NCBI RefSeq assembly: GCF_018918005.1
Contig: NZ_JAHLPR010000007.1
Location: forward strand, 89,894-153,893
Length of the DNA stretch: 64,000 bases
Direction: 5' to 3'
Source: Paenibacillus sp. MSJ-34
Lineage (GTDB): Bacteria > Bacillota > Bacilli > Paenibacillales > Paenibacillaceae
Positions within the stretch are counted from its first letter, which is position 1. Every line of letters starts with the position of its first letter. A program made the translations under genes and the position numbers. A model generated the notes under the pieces. That model was not told the DNA's origin, did no database searches, and saw only the letters and a program-made list of their open reading frames with translations. Positions 7,830 to 16,941 of the stretch are shown here, in pieces.

Positions 7830-9026
7830 TCAAGAATGAACCGGATTGCCGTTTTTATTGCCGGGGACGAAAGCGGTCGTGCGCGAAGCGGGCTGGCCCG
7901 GCAAAAAGCAAAGGCCGAGCATCAGGACGATAAAGGCGATATAATAAGACGAGACGAAGTCGCGCAACTGTCCCGCCAGCATCGGACCGAGGAACGATCC
8001 GACGGACATGGCGATCGCAAGCCCGGAGAACATGCGTCCGTACCGCGTTCCGCCGCTTAGTTCGATCAACAGTGTCGACAGAGCGGGGAATACGATTCCT
8101 TTGGCCATGCCGATGACGAGCAAAATGGCGGTTAGCGGGATCGGCCACCCCACGGCGATGGTGAAAAAGCAAATGGCAAGGGCCAAGCACCCGAACCATG
8201 TGCGGAAATAGGACGAATACCGGTTGAGAAACAAAAGGCTTAGCGTCACCAAAGCGCCGAAGCTGACGATGGAGAATAAAATTCCCGTCGTCATAATGGA
8301 TTCAAGCGCGATTTGCATTAAAGGAAGCTCGAAAAACAAGATGCCTTGCGAGCATGAAATCGCAATCGGCAACAGGAAAAAACGCCAAGGGATCTTCGTC
8401 ACATTCTGTTCGGCGATCGCCGCCCCGCCCGCCGGCATAGCTGTCTCCTCCGCATTAGTTGTAGAAGAAGGGGCCGGAGAGGGCGAATCATGTATGAAAA
8501 AAACGGCCAGCAAGGCGATGCCGATCAAAACGTATCCGAGCGCCGTAAAAGCGTGGAAAAAGCCGATTTTGGCGACCAAGTACGCGCCCGCCGCGGGCGA
8601 AACGACGGAAGCGAGCGTATGAACCAGGCCGTTGCCCGCCATCAGCTTGCCTTGATGGATATGATCCTTGGCCAGCCGCGCCAGCAGCGCCAAACAAGCC
8701 GGAGACAAGAAGGCCAGCACAAATCCGCTTACGGATCGGAGGGCGAGCAGCTGCCACGGATTCGTCGCCATCCCCTGCAGCAGCATGATCACACCGGCGC
8801 CGGCCAAGCTCAACACGATGAAAATCCGGCTGCCGTAGCGGTCGACGCTGAAGCCGGCGATAATGTTGCCGGGCAAATGGGTAAATGAATAGATGCCCAT
8901 CATTAACCCGATAAACGACGGCGCGGCGCCCAAAGAAATGGCGAAGGGCGTTAATATCGGGTATTGCGCATGCAAGTCGAAAAAAGCGATAAACAGAAAT
9001 AAATACAGCCAAACGGCGGTTTTCAA
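7830..9026 (-). CDS. Major facilitator superfamily transporter
   Basis: 398 residues with about 12 hydrophobic segments in two halves, separated by a polar Ser/Pro/Ala-rich loop (about residues 175-205). The loop-2/3 signature appears as AGFSVDRYGSRIFIV and the second-half equivalent is degenerate. Likely a drug or metabolite exporter of the inner membrane; substrate unknown. A TTG start at 9026 follows GGGGGAG. Monocistronic. Confidence 0.85.
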   Translation of the reverse strand: MKTAVWLYLFLFIAFFDLHAQYPILTPFAISLGAAPSFIGLMMGIYSFTHLPGNIIAGFSVDRYGSRIFIVLSLAGAGVIMLLQGMATNPWQLLALRSVSGFVLAFLSPACLALLARLAKDHIHQGKLMAGNGLVHTLASVVSPAAGAYLVAKIGFFHAFTALGYVLIGIALLAVFFIHDSPSPAPSSTTNAEETAMPAGGAAIAEQNVTKIPWRFFLLPIAISCSQGILFFELPLMQIALESIMTTGILFSIVSFGALVTLSLLFLNRYSSYFRTWFGCLALAICFFTIAVGWPIPLTAILLVIGMAKGIVFPALSTLLIELSGGTRYGRMFSGLAIAMSVGSFLGPMLAGQLRDFVSSYYIAFIVLMLGLCFLPGQPASRTTAFVPGNKNGNPVHS

Positions 9027-9231
9027 TGAAGCTCCCCCCTCATCGTTGCGCGAAGCCGTACGTTCGTCGAATAGCTGCGCATGCTATACTTGTACGTCTT
9101 ATGGGACGAAGTTATTCCTTTTTCCGGTAAAGGTTTCTTTTATGCGAAGCGGCGCAGTCTAAAGTAACATTTACGTAGAAACTGGGAATCATGTATAATC
9201 AATAGATGGAATAGGAAGGAGTTGAATTGGT

Positions 9232-9660
9232 TTGAATACGGAAGCCGTTTTGCAGTTTTTGCAAGAAAACTGGCTCATTATCGCCATAGCTGTCGTCGTG
9301 CTGTTCCTGATCGTCAGCTTTGTGAAGACCGTCTTGAAATGGGTGCTTGTGATCGGCATTATCGTCGGCATCGCCATTTACGGGGGATATACGATCAACG
9401 ATATTTCGAAAGTCGTCTCCACCGTTACGGACGTCGATAAGTTGAAGGACGAGGCGATGAAGCTGATGGCATCGGAAGCGAAGGATGCCAAATATACGAT
9501 GAACGAAGACGGGACCTTTACGGTAGAAACGCCGTCGAAGTTAGTATTGACGGGTAAACCCGGTGCCGATAAGGTGGACGTTACGTTCCGCGGCATTTCG
9601 CTCGGCGAATGGAGCGTTAGCGGAGCCGTCAAGACGTTAATCGACGGAGCGGGCAAGTAA
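9232..9660 (+). CDS. Membrane-anchored hypothetical protein
   Basis: 142 residues: two adjacent hydrophobic segments (about residues 12-29 and 33-51), then a soluble domain of about 85 residues predicted outside the membrane (KYTMNEDGTFTVETPSK onward looks beta-rich). A TTG start follows AAGGAG. It ends one base before the CvpA/transglutaminase gene, so the two are translationally coupled and probably act together. No family recognised. Confidence 0.7.
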   Translation: MNTEAVLQFLQENWLIIAIAVVVLFLIVSFVKTVLKWVLVIGIIVGIAIYGGYTINDISKVVSTVTDVDKLKDEAMKLMASEAKDAKYTMNEDGTFTVETPSKLVLTGKPGADKVDVTFRGISLGEWSVSGAVKTLIDGAGK

Positions 9661-9661
9661 C

Positions 9662-10810
9662 ATGTTTGCCGATCTTAATATTGTCTCCGCGATTTTGATC
9701 TTGATCGTCATCGTATCGTGTTTGTATGGAATGTTTCGAGGTGCGTCGGGTTCTGCGAGGCATCTTTTTTTCTTTATCGTGTCCGGAGCGAGCGCGTTAA
9801 TCAGCATTGCGCTTGCCGCATACCTCGCTCGCTCGTTGTCGCCGCTCGCGCAGCGCTGGTTGACGGCGCGGGAGATCGTTGTCCCGGATCGCGCGCTGCG
9901 GGTGTGGGAGCAATTTTATTACACGCTTGTGACCGCGCTGCGCGATTTTTCTTTGCTTCGATTTGCCGTTATCTTCATCCTTCTCTATCTTCTCATTCGC
10001 ATGATTCTCGATATGTTCGGCAATTGGGGAGCGCATCGCTTCTCGCCTGAGCCGACGGCGGACGCCGCGCAGCGGGCAGGATTGTTTAGCCGCGTCATTG
10101 GGGCGTTGATCGGAACGGTGATCGGTGCGGGGCGGTCGATCATGGCGATCGCTCTATTATTCGTTGTCGTCTCGTTATACCCGCAATTATGGATCAGCGA
10201 TTATATTAAAGAGTCGTCCGTATATAGCCGGGGGGCGGCGCTCGTTGTCGAACCGCTGACGGGCCGTTGGATGAAGGAGCAGCTGCCCGTTCTGACGAAA
10301 GCGGCGGAACAGGAATTTCAGGCGGTGCTGCAGCGTAAATATGAGGTAATCGATCATGCGATACCGGACGATATCGCCCTGGCCGCGGGCAGCGTGACCG
10401 ACGGCGCGAAGAGCGACGAGCAGAAGGCGCGACGGCTCTACGATTGGGTCGGTACGCGCATTCGCTATGATTGGGATAAAGTGCGAGCGTACGAGGAGCG
10501 CGGCGAGTGGAAGGAGCAGACGCCGCAGCATACGTTTGATTCGCGGGAAGGCGTTTGTATCGATTATGCAAGATTATACGCCGTCATGGCCCGTTCGGTC
10601 GGGCTGCAAGTGAAAGTCGTGACCGGCTTGGGATACGACGGCAATGGCGGGTTCGGGGCGCATGCCTGGAACGAAGTGTATTTATCCGAACGGAACGAAT
10701 GGGTTCCGCTCGATCCGACATGGGCCGGCGCAGGCGATTGGTTCGACCCGCCCGGATTTTACGACACGCATCGCAAAGATGCATATTACTCTACTTTAGA
10801 CTCGGCCTAA
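9662..10810 (+). CDS. CvpA-like membrane domain fused to a transglutaminase-like domain
   Basis: 382 residues. The first 180 hold four hydrophobic segments in a CvpA-like arrangement, ending in the conserved-looking LFSRVIGALIGTVIGAGRS. The C-terminal part is a transglutaminase-like peptidase core with a plausible triad: Cys in SREGVCIDYARL, His in GFGAHAWNEVYL and Asp in VPLDPTWAGAG. Such domains cleave or crosslink peptides; here the catalytic part probably faces the cell surface. It is coupled to the upstream membrane protein gene. The domain fusion is unusual. Confidence 0.8.
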   Translation: MFADLNIVSAILILIVIVSCLYGMFRGASGSARHLFFFIVSGASALISIALAAYLARSLSPLAQRWLTAREIVVPDRALRVWEQFYYTLVTALRDFSLLRFAVIFILLYLLIRMILDMFGNWGAHRFSPEPTADAAQRAGLFSRVIGALIGTVIGAGRSIMAIALLFVVVSLYPQLWISDYIKESSVYSRGAALVVEPLTGRWMKEQLPVLTKAAEQEFQAVLQRKYEVIDHAIPDDIALAAGSVTDGAKSDEQKARRLYDWVGTRIRYDWDKVRAYEERGEWKEQTPQHTFDSREGVCIDYARLYAVMARSVGLQVKVVTGLGYDGNGGFGAHAWNEVYLSERNEWVPLDPTWAGAGDWFDPPGFYDTHRKDAYYSTLDSA

Positions 10811-11157
10811 ATTATGATAAACTAGTAGAAAGATAGATAGAAGGAGCGGGTTAGGCCGCTTTCACTTGGATCATTACCGGGTGAATCCCATCCGGGTAAT
10901 AGCGCCGCATCGGGATTTTTCAGGCTCGCAATCCATTTTTAACGGATCTGGAGGACCTTAAAGCGGCAAAAAACGGCCTTTTCGAATTCTAACGGAAGCC
11001 AGCGCGCTTATTTGTTGTTTTTCTAGCAGGAAATGAGTGAATGACCGCAAATAAGGTCCACCACTTCCGTTACATTTTGAAACGTCTCGATTTTGCGCAA
11101 ATAGCGTCCGCTAGTTCCGTTAGCCGTCTAATATTATTTTTAAGCGAGGAAGGATTT
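10811..11157. repeat. Intergenic tract of decayed TAACGGAAC-type repeat units
   Basis: No gene. At least four related segments in both orientations are recognisable near 10937-10965, 10989-11012, 11053-11076 and 11092-11131, around a core like TAACGGAAnTAGnGGnCGCT with TATTTGC nearby. Similar sequence occurs at 18900-19080, and a variant core (TAACGAAACT) occurs at 38640-39080. Confidence 0.6.
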
Positions 11158-11164
11158 ATGTAAG

Positions 11165-13576
11165 ATGACCAACCATTCGATGGATGATCAGCAAAAACGG
11201 GAAATCATTAACCGCCGCAATTTTTCGTTTCGTTTAAATTTATTCTTTTTCGCCACATTCGTCATTTTCTCGGTGCTCATTGTAAGGCTCGCCATATTGC
11301 AATTTGTCGAAGGTCCCGGTTTCCGGGAAATGGAGGCAAGAATCGGGACGAAGGATGTCAAAATCCCGCCAATCCGCGGTTCGATACTGGACGCCAACGG
11401 CGAGAGAATCGCCTATTCGACGTCTACGCAAACATTATATTTTTCAATCAATATGGATAAAGACTTTAGTAAGAAGGAGAATCAGCCTGAGGCGATTGCA
11501 CTTGCTTATCGTCTTAAGGAAGTATTTGATAAGTATGGCAACATCAACGGATCGAAAATGACTGTGGACGATATCGTCAAGCAGATGGATTTGGACGCAA
11601 GGCTCAATTACGGGTATGTTCCGCGCCGCATCAAATCGGGCCTAAGCAATGAAGAAATCGCTTATTTTATGCAACATAAAGCCGATTTTCCCGGCATCGA
11701 TATCGTCGAGGATAGCGTTCGAAATTACGATTCGGATACGGTGGCCGTTCAATTGGTCGGTTACTTGAAAAAATTCAACGCGGCCAGCAATCCGGACGGG
11801 GGATTGAAAAAATACCAGGATATCGACAATAGCGAACTGCCGGCGGAAGAACAGTATATTTCGACGGAGGACGTCGGGTATGACGGTTTGGAATTTATGT
11901 TTCAGGACGAACTGCGCGGCAAGAACGGGTTAAAGACGTTCCCAGTCAACGGCCTCGGCAATATCGTCGGCCCGATGGAGCTGACGAAGCCGGTGAAAGG
12001 CAACGACATCTGGACGACGATCGACAAAAACGTGCAGTTGAAAACGGAACAAGCGATCATGGATCAGATCAAATATTTGACGTCTGTTTCGCCTAGTTCC
12101 CCCGATTACGCTCCGAATGTAAAAGCAGGCTATGCCGTGGCGATGGAAGTGAAAACGGGCAGAGTGGTAGCCATGGCCAGCATGCCGGATTACGATCCGA
12201 ACATATGGCAGGGCGGCAGCATTAGCTCCGAAGATTATAGCAATATCGAAACGAGAATGGGCAACGGTACGATTCGCGAAGTGTATCAGAAATACGCAAC
12301 GAGAGAAGAGCAAAATAAGCATCCTTCCTCTCTCGTTCCGCTCGGTTCGGTCATTAAGCCGTTGACCGTTCTTATCGGATTGCAGGAGAAGTTGATTTCA
12401 CCGGGAACTAAATATACAGATAGAGGCTCGTTTACGATTGGGAAGAAAGGACATGAACGTAAAATTCATAATGCTTCGGGCCGAGCGCTAGGAGTGCTCA
12501 CTCCTATTACTGCGATTCAAAAATCTTCCAACGCCTTTATGATGGAAAAGATCGGGAATCCGTTATACATGAGGGATGGTAGAAAAGGAGTCGACTTATG
12601 GGATCAGTATATGGAACAGTTTGGTCTAGGGGTTTCAACGGATAGTGGGCTGCGAGGAGAGCAATCGGGAACAAAAGAATATTTCAATGATGCAGAAAAA
12701 TCTAGTCCCCAGTCAGCGCTCGTCTATGCTTCCTTCGGCCAGCAAGGGAGATATACGACGCTGCAGTTGGCCCAGTATACGACGATGCTCGCCAACCGCG
12801 GCAAACGGCTGAAGCCGCAATTTGTCAGCAAAGTGACCGATGTCGACGGCAATATTGTGAAAGAATTTCAACCGGAAGTGCTTGGCGAAGTGGACTATAA
12901 AGACCAATATTGGGACATCATCCATAAAGGGATGCGAAGCAGCGTGCAAGGCTTCGAAGGCTTCCCGTACGAATATGCCCGTAAATCGGGAACGTCGCAG
13001 CAATCCGTAGGCGGCGGGAAAATTATCGACAACGCCGTATTTATCGGCTTTGCGCCTGCGGACGATCCGGTGCTCGCCGTCGCGGTCGTCGTGCCGGAAG
13101 GCGGATACGGCGGTCGCGGCGCCGCGCCGATTGCGCGTAAAATTTTCGACGCTTACGACGAGGCGGTCGGGCTGCGCGGCGTGCCGCGCAAGCCTGTGAC
13201 GGACCAAACAGCGCCGCCCGACGACGATGCGGCGGGCACGCAATCCGGCGAGCAGTCGGCAACGAATCAACAGTCGTCGAATCGACAAACGTCCAATCAA
13301 GCGGCAAACCGGCAAGCGACGAACAAACAAACGACGAACCAATCGTCAAATCAACAATCGACGAATCCGGATACGCAGGGGAATTCCGGCACATCCGCGC
13401 CAAACGGCGGCAATCAGACGGATGGGCAAAGCGGCACGAATCCCGGCCAATCCCAGCAGCAGGAGGGCGGCACGGGTGAGCGGCGCACGAATGAAGGAGA
13501 AACTTCTACGCCGCCTCCCAACAACGATCCGCCACCGGATACGGAGCAGCAATCGGAAACGCCTACGGACGGTTAA
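11165..13576 (+). CDS. Class B penicillin-binding protein with Gln/Asn/Thr-rich tail
   Basis: 803 residues. Cytoplasmic stub, one transmembrane helix (about 22-46), PBP dimerisation domain (PPIRGSILDANGERIAYS), then a transpeptidase domain with GSVIKP (SxxK), KSSNAF (SxN) and RKSGTSQ (KTG box, with Ser for Thr). It crosslinks peptidoglycan outside the membrane. The last ~120 residues are low-complexity, rich in Q, N, T, S and P, and absent from the tandem paralogue downstream; they may bind the wall or act as a spacer. The ribosome site GAGGAAGGA is followed by a start-stop ATGTAA just before the real ATG. DNA around 12400-12710 is visibly more AT-rich than its surroundings. Confidence 0.92.
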   Translation: MTNHSMDDQQKREIINRRNFSFRLNLFFFATFVIFSVLIVRLAILQFVEGPGFREMEARIGTKDVKIPPIRGSILDANGERIAYSTSTQTLYFSINMDKDFSKKENQPEAIALAYRLKEVFDKYGNINGSKMTVDDIVKQMDLDARLNYGYVPRRIKSGLSNEEIAYFMQHKADFPGIDIVEDSVRNYDSDTVAVQLVGYLKKFNAASNPDGGLKKYQDIDNSELPAEEQYISTEDVGYDGLEFMFQDELRGKNGLKTFPVNGLGNIVGPMELTKPVKGNDIWTTIDKNVQLKTEQAIMDQIKYLTSVSPSSPDYAPNVKAGYAVAMEVKTGRVVAMASMPDYDPNIWQGGSISSEDYSNIETRMGNGTIREVYQKYATREEQNKHPSSLVPLGSVIKPLTVLIGLQEKLISPGTKYTDRGSFTIGKKGHERKIHNASGRALGVLTPITAIQKSSNAFMMEKIGNPLYMRDGRKGVDLWDQYMEQFGLGVSTDSGLRGEQSGTKEYFNDAEKSSPQSALVYASFGQQGRYTTLQLAQYTTMLANRGKRLKPQFVSKVTDVDGNIVKEFQPEVLGEVDYKDQYWDIIHKGMRSSVQGFEGFPYEYARKSGTSQQSVGGGKIIDNAVFIGFAPADDPVLAVAVVVPEGGYGGRGAAPIARKIFDAYDEAVGLRGVPRKPVTDQTAPPDDDAAGTQSGEQSATNQQSSNRQTSNQAANRQATNKQTTNQSSNQQSTNPDTQGNSGTSAPNGGNQTDGQSGTNPGQSQQQEGGTGERRTNEGETSTPPPNNDPPPDTEQQSETPTDG

Positions 13577-13586
13577 CGACCATCAG

Positions 13587-13632
13587 GATCGCCTTATGCT
13601 TGAGCATCACGCCAAGCGGGGCGGTCTTTTTT
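13587..13632 (+). terminator. Terminator after the first PBP gene
   Basis: GATCGCC (13587-13593) pairs with GGCGGTC (13620-13626), with an inner GCTTG/CAAGC stem, followed by six Ts. The two PBP genes are therefore probably separate transcription units. Confidence 0.7.
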
Positions 13633-13750
13633 GTCGTCTGAAGACCTCGAGCAAATCGTGACACGTTGTTTCAATCTTTCCATTCGCTTCTAATTTGCGC
13701 GGAATTGCGCACACTATACCGGAGATCGAGTTGGAAAGGAACGGCATGCG

Positions 13751-15856
13751 ATGACAGACCAGATGATGAATGAAGAGCAAAAAAGGCAGCTGCGCAATCA
13801 GCGTACATTCTCGTTCCGGTTAAACCTGTTTTTCTTTGCGACGTTCGTCTTGTTCTCCGTCTTAATTGTCCGGCTCGCTACGCTGCAGTTTGTCGACAGT
13901 CCGAGGCTGAAGGAAATGGAAGTAAGAGCGGGGACGAAAGACATATTGATTCCTCCGATCCGCGGTACGATTTACGATGCAAGCCATCGCAAAATCGCTT
14001 ATTCCACTTCGACCCAATCGCTTTATTTTCGCTTTGACAAAGATTACAGCAAGACGGTGAAAGGCGTAAAAGTCAATCAAACCGAGGCGATCGAGCTGGC
14101 GCGGAAAATAGAGAACGTATTCGCTAAGTACGGCGATCCGAAATTGCCGCGAATGACGGCGGACGATATCGTCAAACAGATGGATCTGGATGCGAAAATG
14201 AACTACGGCTATGTGCCGAGGCGGATCAAATCGGGACTGACGAAAGAGGAAATCGCCTATTTTATGCAGCATAAGCATGATTTTGCCGCATTGGACATCG
14301 TGGAAGACAGCGTGCGGAATTACGATCCGGATACGGTCGCGGTGCAGTTGGTCGGCTATTTGAAAAAATATAATGCCGCCAGCAGCGAGAACGGCGGTTT
14401 GGATTACTACAAGGAAATCGACAATGCCGACGTACCGCCGGTCGACCGGTATTTGGAAAACGAAGATGTCGGGTACGACGGGCTGGAATTGTTGTTTCAA
14501 AACGAATTGCGCGGCAAAAACGGGTTGAAATCGTACCCGGTCGATTATTCGGGCAACATTATCGGGCATATGGAGCTGACGAAGCCGGTCAAAGGAAACG
14601 ACATATGGATGACGATTCATAAAGATGTGCAGCTCAAAACCGAACAAGCGATCATGGATCATATCAAATATATTCGAAGCCTCCCGCGCAGCAGCCTTGA
14701 TGCGGCACCGCACGCCCGTGCGGGATATGCCGTCGCGATGGAAGTGAAGACCGGACGAATTGTCGCCATGGCGAGCCAGCCCGATTACGATCCGAATATA
14801 TGGCGCGGCGGCAAAATCAGCAATGAAGATTACCGGAATTTCGAGGCGAATTTGGCGAACGGGACGATCCGGGAAGTGTATCAAAAATACGACAGCGAAA
14901 CGGAGCAATTCAAGCATCCATCCTCCGTCGTTCCGCTCGGTTCGGTGATGAAGCCGTTGTCCGTGCTGATCGGCTTGGAGGAAAAATTAATAACCCCGAA
15001 CACAACCTATTCGGATCGCGGTTCGTTTACGTTCGGAAAAAGGGGCTACGAACGGAAAGTTTCCAACGCTTTCAGCGTGCCGAACGGGGTGCTCACGCCT
15101 TCGAGCGCGATTGAAAAATCGTCCAACGCCTTCATGTCGGAGTTGATCGGCAATGCGCTATACATGCGCAACGGAAAGAAAGGCGTCGATTTATGGGACC
15201 GTTACATGGAACAATTCGGCTTGGGAGTTCCGACGGGCAGCGGGCTGCAAGGGGAGCAGCCGGGTACGAAAGAATATTTCCACGAAGCCGAACTAAGCGC
15301 GCAATCCGCGCTGGTGTTCGCGTCATGGGGGCAGCAGGGAAAATACACGACCTTGCAGCTTGCGCAATATACGGCGATGCTGGCGAACCGGGGAAAACGA
15401 TTAAAGCCGTTGTTCGTAAGCAAAATTACGGATGCCCAAGGGAAGACGGTCAAAAAGTTCGACAAGCCCGAAATATTGAACGAAGTTAAGTTGAAGAAGC
15501 AATATTGGGATATTGTCGAGCGAGGGATGCGCAAAGTAAAAGTAAGCGGATTTGACGATTTTCCGTATCCGCTTGCGCGCAAAACGGGAACGAGCCAGCA
15601 GGATGTCGGCGGCAAAAGGGTGGAGAACGCGGTATTTATCGCCTACGCTCCGGCCGACGATCCGGTGCTGGCGGTTGCGGTCGTCGTGCCGGAGGGCGGA
15701 TTCGGCGGACGCGGCGCGGCCCCGATCGCCCGCAAAATTTTCGACGCGTATGACGAGAGGATCGGTCTGCGGGGCAAACCTCGCAATCCTGCGGGGAAAC
15801 GGGCTGCGAACATTGCCGCTTCGGCTGTGCATCGCTTCTCCCGAAGAGAATACTAA
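13751..15856 (+). CDS. Class B penicillin-binding protein, tandem paralogue
   Basis: 701 residues, collinear with the preceding protein: same N-terminal FSFRLNLFFFATFV membrane segment, IPPIRGTIYDAS, GSVMKP (SxxK), KSSNAF (SxN) and RKTGTSQ with a canonical KTG. It has a short basic tail instead of the long Gln/Asn-rich one. A tandem duplication is the simplest origin. Divergence is substantial, so it is not recent. Its ribosome site is GGAAAGGA. One copy may serve vegetative elongation and the other sporulation or stress; sequence alone does not say. Confidence 0.93.
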   Translation: MTDQMMNEEQKRQLRNQRTFSFRLNLFFFATFVLFSVLIVRLATLQFVDSPRLKEMEVRAGTKDILIPPIRGTIYDASHRKIAYSTSTQSLYFRFDKDYSKTVKGVKVNQTEAIELARKIENVFAKYGDPKLPRMTADDIVKQMDLDAKMNYGYVPRRIKSGLTKEEIAYFMQHKHDFAALDIVEDSVRNYDPDTVAVQLVGYLKKYNAASSENGGLDYYKEIDNADVPPVDRYLENEDVGYDGLELLFQNELRGKNGLKSYPVDYSGNIIGHMELTKPVKGNDIWMTIHKDVQLKTEQAIMDHIKYIRSLPRSSLDAAPHARAGYAVAMEVKTGRIVAMASQPDYDPNIWRGGKISNEDYRNFEANLANGTIREVYQKYDSETEQFKHPSSVVPLGSVMKPLSVLIGLEEKLITPNTTYSDRGSFTFGKRGYERKVSNAFSVPNGVLTPSSAIEKSSNAFMSELIGNALYMRNGKKGVDLWDRYMEQFGLGVPTGSGLQGEQPGTKEYFHEAELSAQSALVFASWGQQGKYTTLQLAQYTAMLANRGKRLKPLFVSKITDAQGKTVKKFDKPEILNEVKLKKQYWDIVERGMRKVKVSGFDDFPYPLARKTGTSQQDVGGKRVENAVFIAYAPADDPVLAVAVVVPEGGFGGRGAAPIARKIFDAYDERIGLRGKPRNPAGKRAANIAASAVHRFSRREY

Positions 15857-15867
15857 TCCTTCATCAT

Positions 15868-15900
15868 AAAAAAAGGGGGCCGGCTGAGAAGCCCGGCCCT
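15868..15900. terminator. Bidirectional terminator between the PBP and mntA genes
   Basis: The arms GGGCCGG (15877-15883) and CCGGCCC (15893-15899) are flanked by an A-run on the left (a T-run for minus-strand transcripts) and T-rich sequence on the right. Confidence 0.75.
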
Positions 15901-15932
15901 CATTTCTTCCGACCCATAAATCGTAAATCGTT

Positions 15933-16874
15933 CTATTTGTTCTTTAATCCGTTGTAAATGACATCCGCGTTCCATTCAATCATTTTCATATAAGTATCCC
16001 CGTCTTCGCCCGTTTTGCCGAGCGAGTCGGTGAAGATGGTTCCGGCAATCGGAACTCCCGTCTCGGAAGAAACGGTCTCCATGCTTCTTGGGTCGACACT
16101 CGTCTCAACAAACAAAGCGTTGACGTCATGACTGCGGATGATGTCGATAATCGCCTTTAATTGTTCCGGCGTCCCTTCATCGTGGGAGTTGATCTCCCAA
16201 ATGTAATAGGCTTCGAAACCGTAAGCGTTGGAGAAATATTTAAAGGCACCTTCGCTGCTCACCAGGATTCGCTTCTCTTTAGGCAGTTCATTCATTTTTT
16301 GTTGTACGGATTCATGCAATTCTTTCAATTGAGCGATATATTTTTCGGCATTTTGCTCGTAAATTTCCTTGTTTTCGGGATCGACTTGAATCAACGCTTT
16401 TTTGACATTTTCGGCATATATGATTCCGTTCTCTACGTTCAGCCACGCATGCGGGTCTTCTTCTCCTTCATGTCCGCCCGATTTTAAATACATCGGCTCG
16501 ACTCCTTCGCTAATTTTAAAGACGGGGGCGTTATCTCCCGTTTTCCCCGCTGTCTCGATCATTTTCTCAAACCAACCGTCCCCCGTTTCCAGGTTCAGCC
16601 CGTTATAAAATACAATATCCGCATCGGCCGTTTTCTTCACGTCTTCAGGAAGCGGGTCGTATTGGTGAGGGTCGGAACCGATGGGCGCCAGACTATGAAC
16701 GTTCAGCCGATCGCCGCCCACATTTTTAACAATATCGTATATCACGGAATACGTAGTTATGGCTTGCAATTTTTCCTTATCATTCGATTCGGCGGGCGCT
16801 TTTCCGCCGCAAGCGGCAAGCGCAAGCATGGAAATCCCTATGAATGCCGTTAATAGAATATTTCTTTTTTTCAT
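15933..16874 (-). CDS. mntA: Manganese ABC transporter substrate-binding lipoprotein
   Basis: 313 residues with a lipoprotein signal (LALAAC, lipid-modified Cys about 22). Cluster A-I binding protein: ligands are expected at His in GSDPHQYDP, His in DPHAWLN, Glu in VSSEGAFKYFS and Asp in IFTDSLG. A His-His-Glu-Asp set is the Mn/Fe type (PsaA/MntA); zinc proteins have a third His and a His-rich loop, which is absent here. It is the last gene of a minus-strand operon (ATPase, permease, binding protein). The start is firm from the signal peptide, but the Shine-Dalgarno lies about 37 bases away behind a hairpin. Confidence 0.9.
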   Translation of the reverse strand: MKKRNILLTAFIGISMLALAACGGKAPAESNDKEKLQAITTYSVIYDIVKNVGGDRLNVHSLAPIGSDPHQYDPLPEDVKKTADADIVFYNGLNLETGDGWFEKMIETAGKTGDNAPVFKISEGVEPMYLKSGGHEGEEDPHAWLNVENGIIYAENVKKALIQVDPENKEIYEQNAEKYIAQLKELHESVQQKMNELPKEKRILVSSEGAFKYFSNAYGFEAYYIWEINSHDEGTPEQLKAIIDIIRSHDVNALFVETSVDPRSMETVSSETGVPIAGTIFTDSLGKTGEDGDTYMKMIEWNADVIYNGLKNK

Positions 16875-16883
16875 CGCGTTTTC

Positions 16884-16920
16884 GCACAGAGATCGTGTGG
16901 ATGTTCTGTGCTCCCTCCCT
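16884..16920 (-). promoter_or_regulatory. Hairpin between Shine-Dalgarno and start codon of mntA
   Basis: On the minus strand AGGGAGGGA is followed directly by GCACAGA, a 14-nt loop and TCTGTGC, then nine bases to the ATG. There is no Shine-Dalgarno closer to the start. Folding of the 7-bp stem would bring the ribosome site to normal distance. This is a structure-bridged, possibly regulated, translation start. Confidence 0.6.
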
Positions 16921-16941
16921 TTCCTATTTCGTTTATTAAAA

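Noticed and set aside
13862..14917. 351-codon open frame on the minus strand
   Set aside because: Antisense to the second PBP. Long antisense frames are expected here from codon bias.
15933..16874. Zinc-binding ZnuA identity
   Set aside because: The third ligand is Glu rather than His, and there is no His-rich loop, which favours manganese or iron.
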